Assembly: GCA_938027685.1 (NCBI GenBank)
Contig: CALJAM010000028.1
Coordinates: forward strand, 1-36,153
Source of the DNA: an uncultured Bryobacteraceae bacterium
Lineage (GTDB): Bacteria; Acidobacteriota; Terriglobia; Bryobacterales; Bryobacteraceae
DNA: 36,153 nt
Direction of reading: 5' to 3'
Below are positions 23,038 to 31,835 of this stretch, piece after piece (within the stretch, counting starts at the first letter, position 1; each line of letters begins with the position of its first letter). A program made the translations under genes and the position numbers. The notes beneath the pieces are model-generated. The model searched no databases and was not told the origin of the DNA. It saw only the letters and a program-made list of their open reading frames with translations.

Positions 23038-25608
23038 ATGAAACCCATCGGAGCCTTCAACGTCGCACCGGCGCTCCCGCCCCGCCTCGAGCCGCTGCGG
23101 CGCATCGCCTACAACCTTTGGTGGGCATGGAATCACGACGCCATCGAATTGTTCCGGCGCCTCGATAGCGACCTCTGGGAAACCACCGGCCACAACCCCG
23201 TCTTGATGCTGGGCTCCATCAACCAGGCCCAGTTGGAAGCCGCCGCTCATGACGAGGCCTTCCTGGCTCACCTGGAGCGCGTCGCCGCCGACCTGGAAAC
23301 CTACCTCTCGGGCGAGGGCTCCTGGTTCCGCCGAACCTACGGCAAAGCCGACAGCCTCTCGGTTGCCTACTTCTCGGCCGAATTCGGCCTCACCGAGTGT
23401 CTGTCGATCTTCGCCGGCGGCCTGGGCGTGCTCGCAGGCGACCACCTGAAATCGGCCAGCGACCTGGGCGTGCCTCTGGTCGGCGTAGGGCTGCTCTATC
23501 AGCAGGGATACTTCAAGCAATACTTGAACGAATCAGGCTGGCAGCAGGAAGCCTACCACGATAATGACTTCCATAACCTCCCCGTCCAGCTCCTTCGCCG
23601 CCCAGACGGCAACCCCCTCCTCGTCAACCTCGACCTGCCCGGCCGCACCGTCTATGCCCAGCTCTGGCAGGCCCACGTGGGCCGCGTCTCCCTCATCCTG
23701 CTCGACACCAACGTCCCGGCCAACCCCGACCCCCAAGATCGCGATATTACCGACCAACTCTACGGCGGCGACAGCGACATGCGCATCCGACAGGAGATCG
23801 TCCTCGGCATCGGCGGCTACCGCGCCCTGGAAGCGCTCGGCCTGGAGCCCACCGTCTATCACATGAACGAAGGCCACTCCGCCTTCCTCGCCCTCGAGCG
23901 CGTCCGTCGCCTCATCCAGCGCCACCGCCTATCCTTCGAAGAGGCGCGACAGCTGGCCTCCCCCAGCCTCGTCTTCACCACCCATACCCCCGTCGAGGCC
24001 GGCCACGACTTCTTCCCCCCCGAACTGATGGACCGTTATTTCTCCAACTATTACCCTCAGCTCGGCCTCTCCCGCGATGAATTCCTTGCACTCGGCCGCA
24101 GAAATCCGAACGATCCCAGCGAGGCCTTCTGCATGACCGTGCTCGCGCTCCGCCTGGCCGCCTTCTCCAACGGCGTCAGCCGCCTGCACGGCGAAGTGAC
24201 CCGCCGAATGTGGGGCGTCATCTGGCCCAACCTGCCCGAATCCGAGGTGCCCATCGGCCACGTCACCAACGGCGTCCACTTCAGGTCGTGGATCTCTTAC
24301 GAAATGAACCAGCTCTACGACCGCTACCTCGGACCCGCCTGGCGGGAGGAGCCCGCCGATCCCACCCTATGGCGCCGCGCCGAGACCATCCCGGCCGAAG
24401 AGCTCTGGCGCACACACGAGCGCCGCCGCGAGCGCCTCGTCGCCTTCGCGCGCCGCCGCCTCCGTCAGCAGCTCGAACGCCGCGGCGCGCCGCGCTCGGA
24501 AATCGAAGCCGCCGACGAGGCCCTCGACCCAGAAGCGCTCACGATCGGCTTCGCCCGCCGCTTTGCCACCTACAAACGCGCCACCCTGCTCCTGCGCGAC
24601 GTCGAGCGCCTCAAACGCATCCTCAATGACCCGGAACGCCCCGTACAGATCATCTACGCCGGCAAGGCCCACCCGCGCGATGGCGCCGGCAAGGAATTGA
24701 TCCGCCAAATCGTGACCCTCGCACGCCAGCCGGAATTCCGCCGCCGACTCGTCTTCCTCGAGGAACACGATATGGCCGTCGCCCGCTACCTCGTGCAGGG
24801 ATGCGATGTCTGGCTCAATACGCCCCTGCGCCCGCTGGAAGCCAGCGGCACCAGCGGCATGAAAGCCGCCGCCAACGGCGCCCTCAACCTAAGCACTCTC
24901 GACGGTTGGTGGGATGAAGCCTGGAGCCGGTACAACCACAGAATCGGCTGGGCCATCGGTCGCGGCGAGATCTACGACCAGCGCGATTACCAGGATATGG
25001 TCGAGGCCGAGGCCCTCTACGACGTACTCGAGCGCGACGTCATCCCCACCTTCTACGACCGCGGCCGCGATCGCATCCCACGCCGCTGGATCGAGCGCAT
25101 GCGCTCCTCCATCGCCAACCTCTGCCATTTCTTCAATACGCACCGCATGGTGCGCGAGTACACGGAACGCTTTTACCTCGTCTGCAATGCTTTGTATCGC
25201 GCCCTTGCCGAAAACGATGCCGCGCGCGCCCGAGCCCTCGCCGCCTGGCTGGCCCGCGTGCGCGCCGCCTGGCACGAGGTGCGCGTCGAAGCCGTCGAGC
25301 GTGGCCTCACCGATCTGCTCGTCGGCCAGCGCGCCCAGGTCCGCGTTCGCGTCCACCTCGGCCCTCTGAACCCTGACGACGTCAAAGTCGAACTCTACGT
25401 AGGCAAGCTCGATTCCGACGGCAACATCGTGGACCCGGTCACGGCCCCCCTGGGACCCACCGGCGAGCGCTCGGGCAACAGCTGGATTTTCGAAGGCAGC
25501 CTGTCTCCTTGCATGCGCAGCGGCCGCCACGGCTATACGGTCCGCATCCTCCCCTCCCATCCCGACCTGGTTTCCCCCTTCCTGCCCAACCTCATCACCT
25601 GGGCCTAG
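23038..25608 (+). CDS. glgP: Alpha-glucan (glycogen/maltodextrin) phosphorylase
   Basis: An 856-residue GT35 phosphorylase of the bacterial TIGR02094 branch, which has an extra N-terminal DUF3417 domain. It splits alpha-1,4-glucans with phosphate to yield glucose 1-phosphate. The N-terminal domain (about residues 10-120) has RIAYNLWWAWNHDAIELFRR. Catalytic-domain motifs are SVAYFSAEFGLTECLSIFAG, GGLGVLAGDHLKSASDLGVP, HMNEGHSAFLALERVR, VFTTHTPVEAGHDFF, GHVTNGVH and RFATYKRATLLL. The pyridoxal-phosphate site is EASGTSGMKAAANG with Lys609. The length and domain order are normal. The start is fixed by AAGGAG (23023-23028), 9 nt upstream. It follows the CoA-binding gene in one transcript. No other glycogen gene is visible. 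Confidence 0.95.
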   Translation: MKPIGAFNVAPALPPRLEPLRRIAYNLWWAWNHDAIELFRRLDSDLWETTGHNPVLMLGSINQAQLEAAAHDEAFLAHLERVAADLETYLSGEGSWFRRTYGKADSLSVAYFSAEFGLTECLSIFAGGLGVLAGDHLKSASDLGVPLVGVGLLYQQGYFKQYLNESGWQQEAYHDNDFHNLPVQLLRRPDGNPLLVNLDLPGRTVYAQLWQAHVGRVSLILLDTNVPANPDPQDRDITDQLYGGDSDMRIRQEIVLGIGGYRALEALGLEPTVYHMNEGHSAFLALERVRRLIQRHRLSFEEARQLASPSLVFTTHTPVEAGHDFFPPELMDRYFSNYYPQLGLSRDEFLALGRRNPNDPSEAFCMTVLALRLAAFSNGVSRLHGEVTRRMWGVIWPNLPESEVPIGHVTNGVHFRSWISYEMNQLYDRYLGPAWREEPADPTLWRRAETIPAEELWRTHERRRERLVAFARRRLRQQLERRGAPRSEIEAADEALDPEALTIGFARRFATYKRATLLLRDVERLKRILNDPERPVQIIYAGKAHPRDGAGKELIRQIVTLARQPEFRRRLVFLEEHDMAVARYLVQGCDVWLNTPLRPLEASGTSGMKAAANGALNLSTLDGWWDEAWSRYNHRIGWAIGRGEIYDQRDYQDMVEAEALYDVLERDVIPTFYDRGRDRIPRRWIERMRSSIANLCHFFNTHRMVREYTERFYLVCNALYRALAENDAARARALAAWLARVRAAWHEVRVEAVERGLTDLLVGQRAQVRVRVHLGPLNPDDVKVELYVGKLDSDGNIVDPVTAPLGPTGERSGNSWIFEGSLSPCMRSGRHGYTVRILPSHPDLVSPFLPNLITWA

Positions 25609-25644
25609 TAACTGGGAGTCCGGCCGCGAAACCGCCGCCGCACC

Positions 25645-25661
25645 CCGGCGCTTGCCGCCGG
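25645..25661 (+). terminator. Hairpin after glgP
   Basis: CCGGCG (25645-25650) pairs with CGCCGG (25656-25661) around a 5-nt loop, 36 nt after the glgP stop. A second stem, CCGGAG/CTCCGG, occupies 25677-25695. Both lie in the gap between convergent genes and may serve either strand. There is no T tract. Confidence 0.4.
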
Positions 25662-25703
25662 CAGCCCCCCGCGCCTCCGGAGACGGACCCTCCGGCGACC
25701 CCC

Positions 25704-27029
25704 TCAGTACGCCCAGGCGCTGTCGTCCGCCCGGCGAATCGTCGGCCGGTGACGCGCTAGATACGGATACTTCGCCGCCGCTTTCTCGTTCACGTCGATG
25801 CCCAGCCCAGGCTCATCGCCGATGTTCACGTAGCCGTCGCTGTAACTCGGCGCCGTCGAGAAAACCTCCCGTGCCGCCTCCGGCCAGTTCGTGCGACACT
25901 CCTGGATTCCGAAATTCGCCACCGACAGACTTACGTGGCAGTTGGCCATCTGCGCCACCGGCGAAATGTTGCTCGGCCCGTGCCATGCGGTCAGGATCCC
26001 GTAAGGCTCCGCGATCGCCGCGATTTTCTTGCCTATCGTGATACCCCCGCAATGACACAGATCGTGCCGCACGTAATCGATCAGGTGCTCCGTGATCAGG
26101 AACAGCCCCTCCCACTGCCCCGTCCACACTTCGCCCATGGCCAGCGGCGTCGCCGCCTGTTGCCGGATCAGACGGAAAGTATCTAGATGCTCCGGTCTCA
26201 CCGGATCCTCGAGGAAGAACAGGTTGTAAGGCTCCAGCGCCTTGGCCAGCCACAGCGCCTGGCTGGGAGTGATCCGCTCGTGCACGTCATGGATCAGCTC
26301 CACCTCATCGCCCAGCTTTTGCCGCATGTACTCGAAAAGCTTCGGTAGCATCCTGACGTACCCGGCCGGCTCCCACAGCTCCGACGGCGGCACTCCCGCC
26401 TGGTGCGCCTTCTCGGTCGCTTCCCGCTGCCTCTCCGAAGGGGGCACCGCGTAGCCCGATTCCATCCCCGGAGCCCGCACCTGTACCTTCAGCACCTTGT
26501 AGCCGCGCTCCCGCGCGCGCTGCGCCGCCTCGCCCGCCTCCTGAAAGTCCCGCCCGCTCACGCTCGTGTAAGTCAGCAACTTACTCCGCGCGCGCCCTCC
26601 CAGTAACTCGTAGACCGGCAGCCCCGCTACTTTCCCCTTGATGTCCCACAGCGCCATGTCGATCCCGCTCAGCGCCGACATGTGCACCGAACCCGAGCGA
26701 TAGTACGGCAACAGGAACAGCGTCTGCCAGATGTCTTCGATCCGCATGGGGTCGCGACCGATCAGCGCCGGCCGCATATGCGCCTCGATGAACCGCGCCA
26801 CCGCCAGCTCGCTGCCCGTGCAGGTCGCGTCGCCCCAGCCGTACAGGCCGGACTCGCTCGTCACCACCTTCACCAGCACGAAATTCCCCATCGCCGACCG
26901 CTCGGGATTGGTGACCACCACCTGCACGTCCTGGATCTTCAGATGGCGCGGCGCACGCGCCGCCTCCGTCCGCATCGGCAGCGCCGCGCCCGCCAGCATG
27001 CCCATAAAACCACGCCGTTTCATCTTCAT
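25704..27029 (-). CDS. Enolase-superfamily sugar-acid dehydratase (ManD/RspA-like) with Tat signal
   Basis: A 441-residue member of the mandelate racemase/muconate lactonizing group, most like the D-mannonate dehydratase (ManD/RspA) branch. Evidence is YYRSGSVHMSALSGIDMALW, the metal-binding and acid motif IHDVHERITP (Asp and His), FLEDPVRPEH (Glu), MGEVWTG (Glu), the barrel-end HGPSNISPV (His) and NFGIQE. The N-terminus KRRGFMGMLAGAALP is a twin-arginine signal, whereas typical ManD enzymes are cytoplasmic, so this one probably works in the periplasm. The exact acid sugar is uncertain because ManD-like proteins differ in specificity and many are weak. AAGGGGG lies 4 nt before ATG 27029 and 10 nt before a second ATG at 27023. 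It is the last gene of the minus-strand operon, 10 nt after the other dehydratase gene. Confidence 0.85.
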   Translation of the reverse strand: MKMKRRGFMGMLAGAALPMRTEAARAPRHLKIQDVQVVVTNPERSAMGNFVLVKVVTSESGLYGWGDATCTGSELAVARFIEAHMRPALIGRDPMRIEDIWQTLFLLPYYRSGSVHMSALSGIDMALWDIKGKVAGLPVYELLGGRARSKLLTYTSVSGRDFQEAGEAAQRARERGYKVLKVQVRAPGMESGYAVPPSERQREATEKAHQAGVPPSELWEPAGYVRMLPKLFEYMRQKLGDEVELIHDVHERITPSQALWLAKALEPYNLFFLEDPVRPEHLDTFRLIRQQAATPLAMGEVWTGQWEGLFLITEHLIDYVRHDLCHCGGITIGKKIAAIAEPYGILTAWHGPSNISPVAQMANCHVSLSVANFGIQECRTNWPEAAREVFSTAPSYSDGYVNIGDEPGLGIDVNEKAAAKYPYLARHRPTIRRADDSAWAY

Positions 27030-27039
27030 GGCGCCCCCT

Positions 27040-28392
27040 TCAGCTCCACAAACGGTCCCAGGACCGTTCCTTGTCCCACTCCGGCGTCGGCTCGAAGTAA
27101 CCCGGCTCGGCCAGGTGCGCCTTCACCGCCTCCTCGTTCAGCGTGATCCCCAAACCCGGCCCCTCCGGCACCTTGATGAACCCGCGGTCCACGATCGGCT
27201 TCTCGATGCCCTCCACCAGATCCTCCCACCACGGCACGTCCGCCGAGTGGAACTCCAGCACCAAAAAGTTCTCCGTCGCCGCCGCGCAGTGCACGTTCGC
27301 CATGCAGGAAACCGGCGTGCCCGCAAAATGCATCGCCATCGGCACCCCGTACTCCTGCGCCGCATCCCCGATTTTCTTCGTCTCCAGAATGCCTCCCGCC
27401 GTCGCCAGATCCGGATGGATGATGTCCACCGCATGCCGCCGGCAAAGCTCGATGAACGGCTCCTTCAGGTAAATATCCTCGCCCGTCAGTATCGGTATGT
27501 CCACCGCATCGGCAATCTGTTTCAGCAGATCCGTGTACTGCCACGGAATCATATCTTCCAGCCAGGCCAAGTTGTATTTCTCCAACGCCTTCCCCAACCG
27601 GATGCACGAATTCACGCCGATGTGCCCGAAATGGTCCGCCGCCAGCGGTATATCCCAACCTATGATTTCTCGGATCGCCGCCACATACTCGCACATCAGC
27701 GCAATCCCCTTCTCGGTAAGTTCCATGCCCGTGAACATATGCTGGGTCAAAGTGAAATCCCGCGTCGTCGTCCCCGCCGGCCTCGTCAGCGCTCCGGGAA
27801 CCTTCTCCACCAGATCCACGCCCAGGTCCATCTTCAGCCAAGTAAATCCCGCCTCCATCCTCTTTTTCATGCGCTCGGCGTATACCTTGGGATCGTGCGA
27901 TTCCGGCGTATCCGCATAGAGCCGGATCCGATCGCGGAACTTACCGCCCAGCATCTGATACACCGGTATGCCGTAGGCCTTGCCGGCCAGATCCCACAGC
28001 GCCATCTCGATGGCCGAAACCCCCCCGCCCTGCCGCGCATGGAATCCGAACTGCTTGATCTTGCGGAAAATCTTGTCAATGTTGCACGGATTCTCGCCCA
28101 GAATCCGGCTCTTCAGCATCAGCGCATACGTCTTGCTCGCGCCGTCGCGTACCTCGCCCAGCCCGTAAATGCCCTGGTTGGTATCGATCCGAATGATCGG
28201 ACAACGCATCGGCGCCTTGCCCACTACCGCCACCCTCAGATCCGTGATCTTCAGCGCCGAGGGCTTGGACGCCGTCCTGGTGTGCTGCAACAGCGATTCC
28301 AGCGTTTCCTCCGACCAGAAACTCCCTGCCGCCAGGCCTGCGCCTAAAAGTTCGCGCCGGCCCAAACCTCCCTGATTCGTCTTCATCGCCAT
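27040..28392 (-). CDS. Enolase-superfamily (MR/MLE) dehydratase/racemase with Tat signal
   Basis: A 450-residue enolase-superfamily protein, only distantly similar to its downstream neighbour. A Tat-like N-terminus (GLGRRELLGAGLAAGSF, residues 9-25) precedes the capping domain (SALKITDLRVAVVG). The barrel has VSAIEMALWDLAGKAYGIPV, WLKMDLG (the KxD position), AADHFG (Asp), WLEDMIPWQY (Glu), TGEDIYLKE (Glu), DLATAGGILETKKI and MHFAGTPV (His). These residues can bind Mg and abstract the proton alpha to a carboxylate, so a sugar-acid dehydratase or racemase is likely; the substrate is unknown. GGAGG lies 11 nt before ATG 28392. It stands between the M14 peptidase gene and the ManD-like gene, forming a three-gene minus-strand run with small gaps (39 and 10 nt). 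Confidence 0.83.
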   Translation of the reverse strand: MAMKTNQGGLGRRELLGAGLAAGSFWSEETLESLLQHTRTASKPSALKITDLRVAVVGKAPMRCPIIRIDTNQGIYGLGEVRDGASKTYALMLKSRILGENPCNIDKIFRKIKQFGFHARQGGGVSAIEMALWDLAGKAYGIPVYQMLGGKFRDRIRLYADTPESHDPKVYAERMKKRMEAGFTWLKMDLGVDLVEKVPGALTRPAGTTTRDFTLTQHMFTGMELTEKGIALMCEYVAAIREIIGWDIPLAADHFGHIGVNSCIRLGKALEKYNLAWLEDMIPWQYTDLLKQIADAVDIPILTGEDIYLKEPFIELCRRHAVDIIHPDLATAGGILETKKIGDAAQEYGVPMAMHFAGTPVSCMANVHCAAATENFLVLEFHSADVPWWEDLVEGIEKPIVDRGFIKVPEGPGLGITLNEEAVKAHLAEPGYFEPTPEWDKERSWDRLWS

Positions 28393-28431
28393 GCCTGCCT
28401 TTGCCTCCTTTCCGCAATCTCGTAAGTCAAC

Positions 28432-30927
28432 TTACTCCCTCGCGCCGGCGCCCTCCATTTCTCGCGCCGCGCTCATGTAAATCGCATTCAGCACAAACTT
28501 GAACGTGCCGAAAGTCTGCCCCCGAAACTGGGGCCGGAAACCGAAAACCGCCACGCGCCCCCGCCCGTAGCGGGCCTCCACCAGCGCCGCCTTCCCTAAC
28601 ACCTGCCGCTCGTTCGCCACCCACCCGCTGGCCAGCAGCTTCTCCTTCGCATATCGCGCCACCACGCGCGTCTCCCTCTCGCCGCGATTGTACTCATCCA
28701 TCAGCGTCACGTCCCAGGCCTGCCCGCCCGTCACGTACGCCGTCGCCTCTGCCGGCATCCCCAGCGCCAGCGGATGCGCCGTATCCACCGTGATGCGCAA
28801 AATCGAACCGGGACACTGAAAGCCGCCCGCCCCGGGCCGAATCGCATTGCTCAGCGGAAGCGGGAAATACTCCACCGGCAGGGCCGCCGCCGCATCGAAC
28901 GCCAGCAACCATCCGCCCTCCCGCACGAACTCCTCCAGCGCCGCCAGTCCCCGCACTCCGATCCCGCCCGTGTACTCCGGCCGCTGCACCGCACGCAGCT
29001 CGACCTTCACGTCCCGCGTGCCCGCCGGCGCTTCCCCGTAACGGATCCCGTGCAGGATCGAACTCGGACTCTGGGAAGCCAGAATCACCGCGTCGAAGCG
29101 CCTACCCAGTTGCCCGCCTTGCACCTCTTCGTTGTGCAGCACCTCGTACGACACCCGATACGTATCCAGTAGCCACTGCGTCCAGCCCGTATCGATGTTC
29201 GCCGTCCACGGCTCATACAGCGCCACCCGCGGCCGCCTCAGCTCCCACGCCGCACCCTGCGCCTCCGTCGTGAACGCGCCGTCCTTGCGCCGATACACCC
29301 GCCGACCCTGCTCCAGCAACCGCGCCACCGTCACAAACGCCGCGTTCTCCCGCGCCTCCATCGTCCCTTCCGGCTGCGCAAACTCCCGCGCCTCCTCCAG
29401 CTCCGCCTCGAACGGCTCCTCCACCCGTTCCACCTTCACACCCATGTTCAGCGGCATCGTCCAGCCCGCCACATCGTAAGGGCGCCTGGCCGTTCCCCCC
29501 TCACCCGCGCGCATGTCCGGATACCTTTGCGCCTCCATCAGGTCGATCAGGTACGCGCGGAACGGCTGCCCTGCCGGCAGCACCCAGCTGCCCGCCGAAA
29601 ACTTCCGACCCCCGGCCTCGAACTCTCTCCGCGCCCGCAGGATCCGCAATCCGCCCCGCTTCAGCCTCTCCAGCATAGCCAGCGCGCTCGAGCGATCCCA
29701 CTGCTCCGCCGGTACCACGTACGCATACGGGTTCCCTTTGCGCCCCGCCTCAATCGCCGCGCGCGCCATCTGCCACGCCTTCTCCAGCAGCTCCCGCGAA
29801 TGGCGCGCCGCATAATCCAGCACGGCCAGGTCCGCCGTCAGCATGTACTCGATCGCGTCCCGCAGGCTCCACCGCCCTCCCATCCACGGCCGCGGATAAA
29901 AAATGCTCGGCTCCCGCGTCGGCGCCCCCGTCGCGAACCGCTCGGGAAAATCCTTCGCATCGTATACGCGCGGCGTCGCGTACGCGTACCCCGCCGTCTC
30001 GGTCAGGATCCCGTGCATGTTGTGAAACAACGGCGCCGTCCGCAAACCCCCGTTCCACCAGCCGTCGAAGCTCAGATACGAGATCACGCCCGCCTTGTTC
30101 TCCCGCGCGAAACGCTCCCTCATCGCCGCCCCGATCAGCGTCACTCCCTCCGCCACCGCCGCCGGTATGTTCGGATTCAAAGGCTCCGCATGCGGCGGCA
30201 CGAAAATCCGCGCCGGAAACGGCGGCGATTGATGCTGGTTGTAGACGATCTGCGGAAACCATTCTTCGAACAGCATCCGTCCCACATGCCGCGTCTCTTC
30301 CAGGTTGAACATGAAGTAGTCGCGGTTGTTGTCGTGCCCGGCGTACTTCTGGTAAAGCCACGGCAGCCGCGCGTTCTCGTGCGGCGTCCCCACGTTCCGC
30401 CGGTACCATTCCGCCACCATGTCCAGCCCGTCCGGATTCACGCACGGGATCTGCAACAGAATCACGTTGCGTCGGATCCGCCGCGTCTCTTCGTCCTCGC
30501 CCGTCACCATCCGCCAGGCCAGATGCGGCGCGTGCTGCGAGGGCGCCGTCTCCGTCGCATGCAGGCCCGAATCGATCCACACCACCACCCGCCCCTCCGC
30601 CGCCAGCCTCCGTGCCTCTTCCTCGCTCGCCTCCCCCAAAGCCAGCCGGCGGCTGATCTCGCGGTACCGCTCCAGCCGCGCCAGATTCTCCGCGTCCGAG
30701 ATCACCGCGGCGATCATCGGCCGCCCCATCGAGCTGCGTCCAAACTCGATCACCCTCAGCCGATCGCTCCCCGCAGCCAGCCTGCGAAAGTAACCCGCCA
30801 GTTGCCCGTAATCCGCCAGCTTGTAATCCTCGCCCGGCTCGAATCCAAAATGCTCCCGAGGCGTCGGTACTCCCCCCGCCGCCCACGCCGCCGCCAAAAG
30901 CGTCAAAATGATGGTTCTTCGCCTCAT
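28432..30927 (-). CDS. Secreted M14-family zinc carboxypeptidase
   Basis: An 831-residue exported metallopeptidase. A signal peptide (1-17, RRRTIILTLLAAAWAAGG) precedes the M14 domain (about 25-360). Its zinc site is DSGLHATETAP (HxxE) with the third ligand in VYNQHQSPP; substrate-binding motifs are IPCVNPDGLDM and GHDNNRDYFM, with the Asn-Arg pair. Tyr and Glu of the active site probably lie in SYLSFDGWW and ILTETAGYAYA. The long C-terminal half (360-831) includes a strand-rich region and a class-I-glutamine-amidotransferase-like flavodoxin-type fold (EEFVREGGWLLAFDAAAA) seen in other large bacterial M14 proteins. It probably trims extracellular peptides. ATG 30927 is chosen over TTG 30933; neither has a ribosome site. 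Its start is 17 bp from the divergent aguB start. Confidence 0.88.
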   Translation of the reverse strand: MRRRTIILTLLAAAWAAGGVPTPREHFGFEPGEDYKLADYGQLAGYFRRLAAGSDRLRVIEFGRSSMGRPMIAAVISDAENLARLERYREISRRLALGEASEEEARRLAAEGRVVVWIDSGLHATETAPSQHAPHLAWRMVTGEDEETRRIRRNVILLQIPCVNPDGLDMVAEWYRRNVGTPHENARLPWLYQKYAGHDNNRDYFMFNLEETRHVGRMLFEEWFPQIVYNQHQSPPFPARIFVPPHAEPLNPNIPAAVAEGVTLIGAAMRERFARENKAGVISYLSFDGWWNGGLRTAPLFHNMHGILTETAGYAYATPRVYDAKDFPERFATGAPTREPSIFYPRPWMGGRWSLRDAIEYMLTADLAVLDYAARHSRELLEKAWQMARAAIEAGRKGNPYAYVVPAEQWDRSSALAMLERLKRGGLRILRARREFEAGGRKFSAGSWVLPAGQPFRAYLIDLMEAQRYPDMRAGEGGTARRPYDVAGWTMPLNMGVKVERVEEPFEAELEEAREFAQPEGTMEARENAAFVTVARLLEQGRRVYRRKDGAFTTEAQGAAWELRRPRVALYEPWTANIDTGWTQWLLDTYRVSYEVLHNEEVQGGQLGRRFDAVILASQSPSSILHGIRYGEAPAGTRDVKVELRAVQRPEYTGGIGVRGLAALEEFVREGGWLLAFDAAAALPVEYFPLPLSNAIRPGAGGFQCPGSILRITVDTAHPLALGMPAEATAYVTGGQAWDVTLMDEYNRGERETRVVARYAKEKLLASGWVANERQVLGKAALVEARYGRGRVAVFGFRPQFRGQTFGTFKFVLNAIYMSAAREMEGAGARE

Positions 30928-30944
30928 TGGCAAACCAGTTTATT

Positions 30945-31835
30945 ATGGACGCGCCCTCTCGCACCATCCGCCTCGGCCTCATCCAGATGGCCTGCTCCCC
31001 GGACCCCAACGAAAACCTCGAAAAGGCCCTCTGGCGCATCCGCGAAGCTGCCGCCCGCGGCGCCAACCTCGTCTGCCTCCCTGAGCTCTTCCGCACCCAG
31101 TACTTCTGCCGCCGCGAGGATCCCGATCTGTTCGCCCTCGCCGAACCCGTCCCAGGACCCACCACGGAAACCCTCGGCCGGCTCGCGCGCGATTTGCGCA
31201 TCACCCTCGTCGCGCCCGTCTTCGAACGCCGCGCCCCAGGCCTCTATCACAACTCCGCCGCCCTCATCCTCCCCGACGGCTCCCTCGCCGGCCTTTACCG
31301 AAAAATGCACATCCCGCACGACCCCCTGTACTTCGAAAAGTATTACTTCGCCCCCGGCGACGCCGGCTTCCCCGTCTTCGCCACCCCCGCCGGCCCCGTC
31401 GCCGTCCTCATCTGTTGGGATCAGTGGTTCCCGGAAGCCGCCCGCCTCGCCGCCCTCGCCGGCGCGCTGCTCATCCTCTACCCCACCGCCATCGGTTGGC
31501 ACCCTGCTGAGAAAGAAGCCGACGGCCTGGCCCAGCTCGATGCCTGGCTCACCGTCCAGCGCGCCCACGCCATCGCCAACGGCGTCTTCGTCGCCGCCGT
31601 CAACCGCACCGGCCGTGAAGGCCCCCCCGGCGCCGATCTCGACTTCTGGGGCTCCTCCTTCCTCGCCGATCCCTTCGGTCGCATTCTCGCCCAGGCCCCC
31701 ACCTCCGAAGAGGCCACCCTCGTCGTCGACTGCGACCCCACCCTCGTCGAACACACCCGCCGCCACTGGCCCTTTCTCCGCGACCGCCGCACCGACGCCT
31801 ACGGCCGACTCCTCGAGCGCTGGATCGCTCCATGA
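30945..31835 (+). CDS. aguB: N-carbamoylputrescine amidase
   Basis: A 296-residue cytoplasmic nitrilase-superfamily enzyme that hydrolyses N-carbamoylputrescine to putrescine, CO2 and ammonia. The catalytic triad is visible: Glu47 in LVCLPELFRTQYF, Lys120 in YRKMHIPHDP and Cys157 in LICWDQWFPEAAR. The sequence IPHDPLYFEKYYFAPGD and the ending VEHTRRHWPFLRDRR are typical of AguB rather than other nitrilases. Its identity is strongly supported by the next gene, agmatine deiminase, whose ATG overlaps the stop as ATGA. The ATG at 30945 is preferred; a TTG at 30927 would add six residues and overlap the divergent peptidase start. No Shine-Dalgarno is present. The product is probably putrescine for polyamine synthesis. 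Confidence 0.94.
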   Translation: MDAPSRTIRLGLIQMACSPDPNENLEKALWRIREAAARGANLVCLPELFRTQYFCRREDPDLFALAEPVPGPTTETLGRLARDLRITLVAPVFERRAPGLYHNSAALILPDGSLAGLYRKMHIPHDPLYFEKYYFAPGDAGFPVFATPAGPVAVLICWDQWFPEAARLAALAGALLILYPTAIGWHPAEKEADGLAQLDAWLTVQRAHAIANGVFVAAVNRTGREGPPGADLDFWGSSFLADPFGRILAQAPTSEEATLVVDCDPTLVEHTRRHWPFLRDRRTDAYGRLLERWIAP

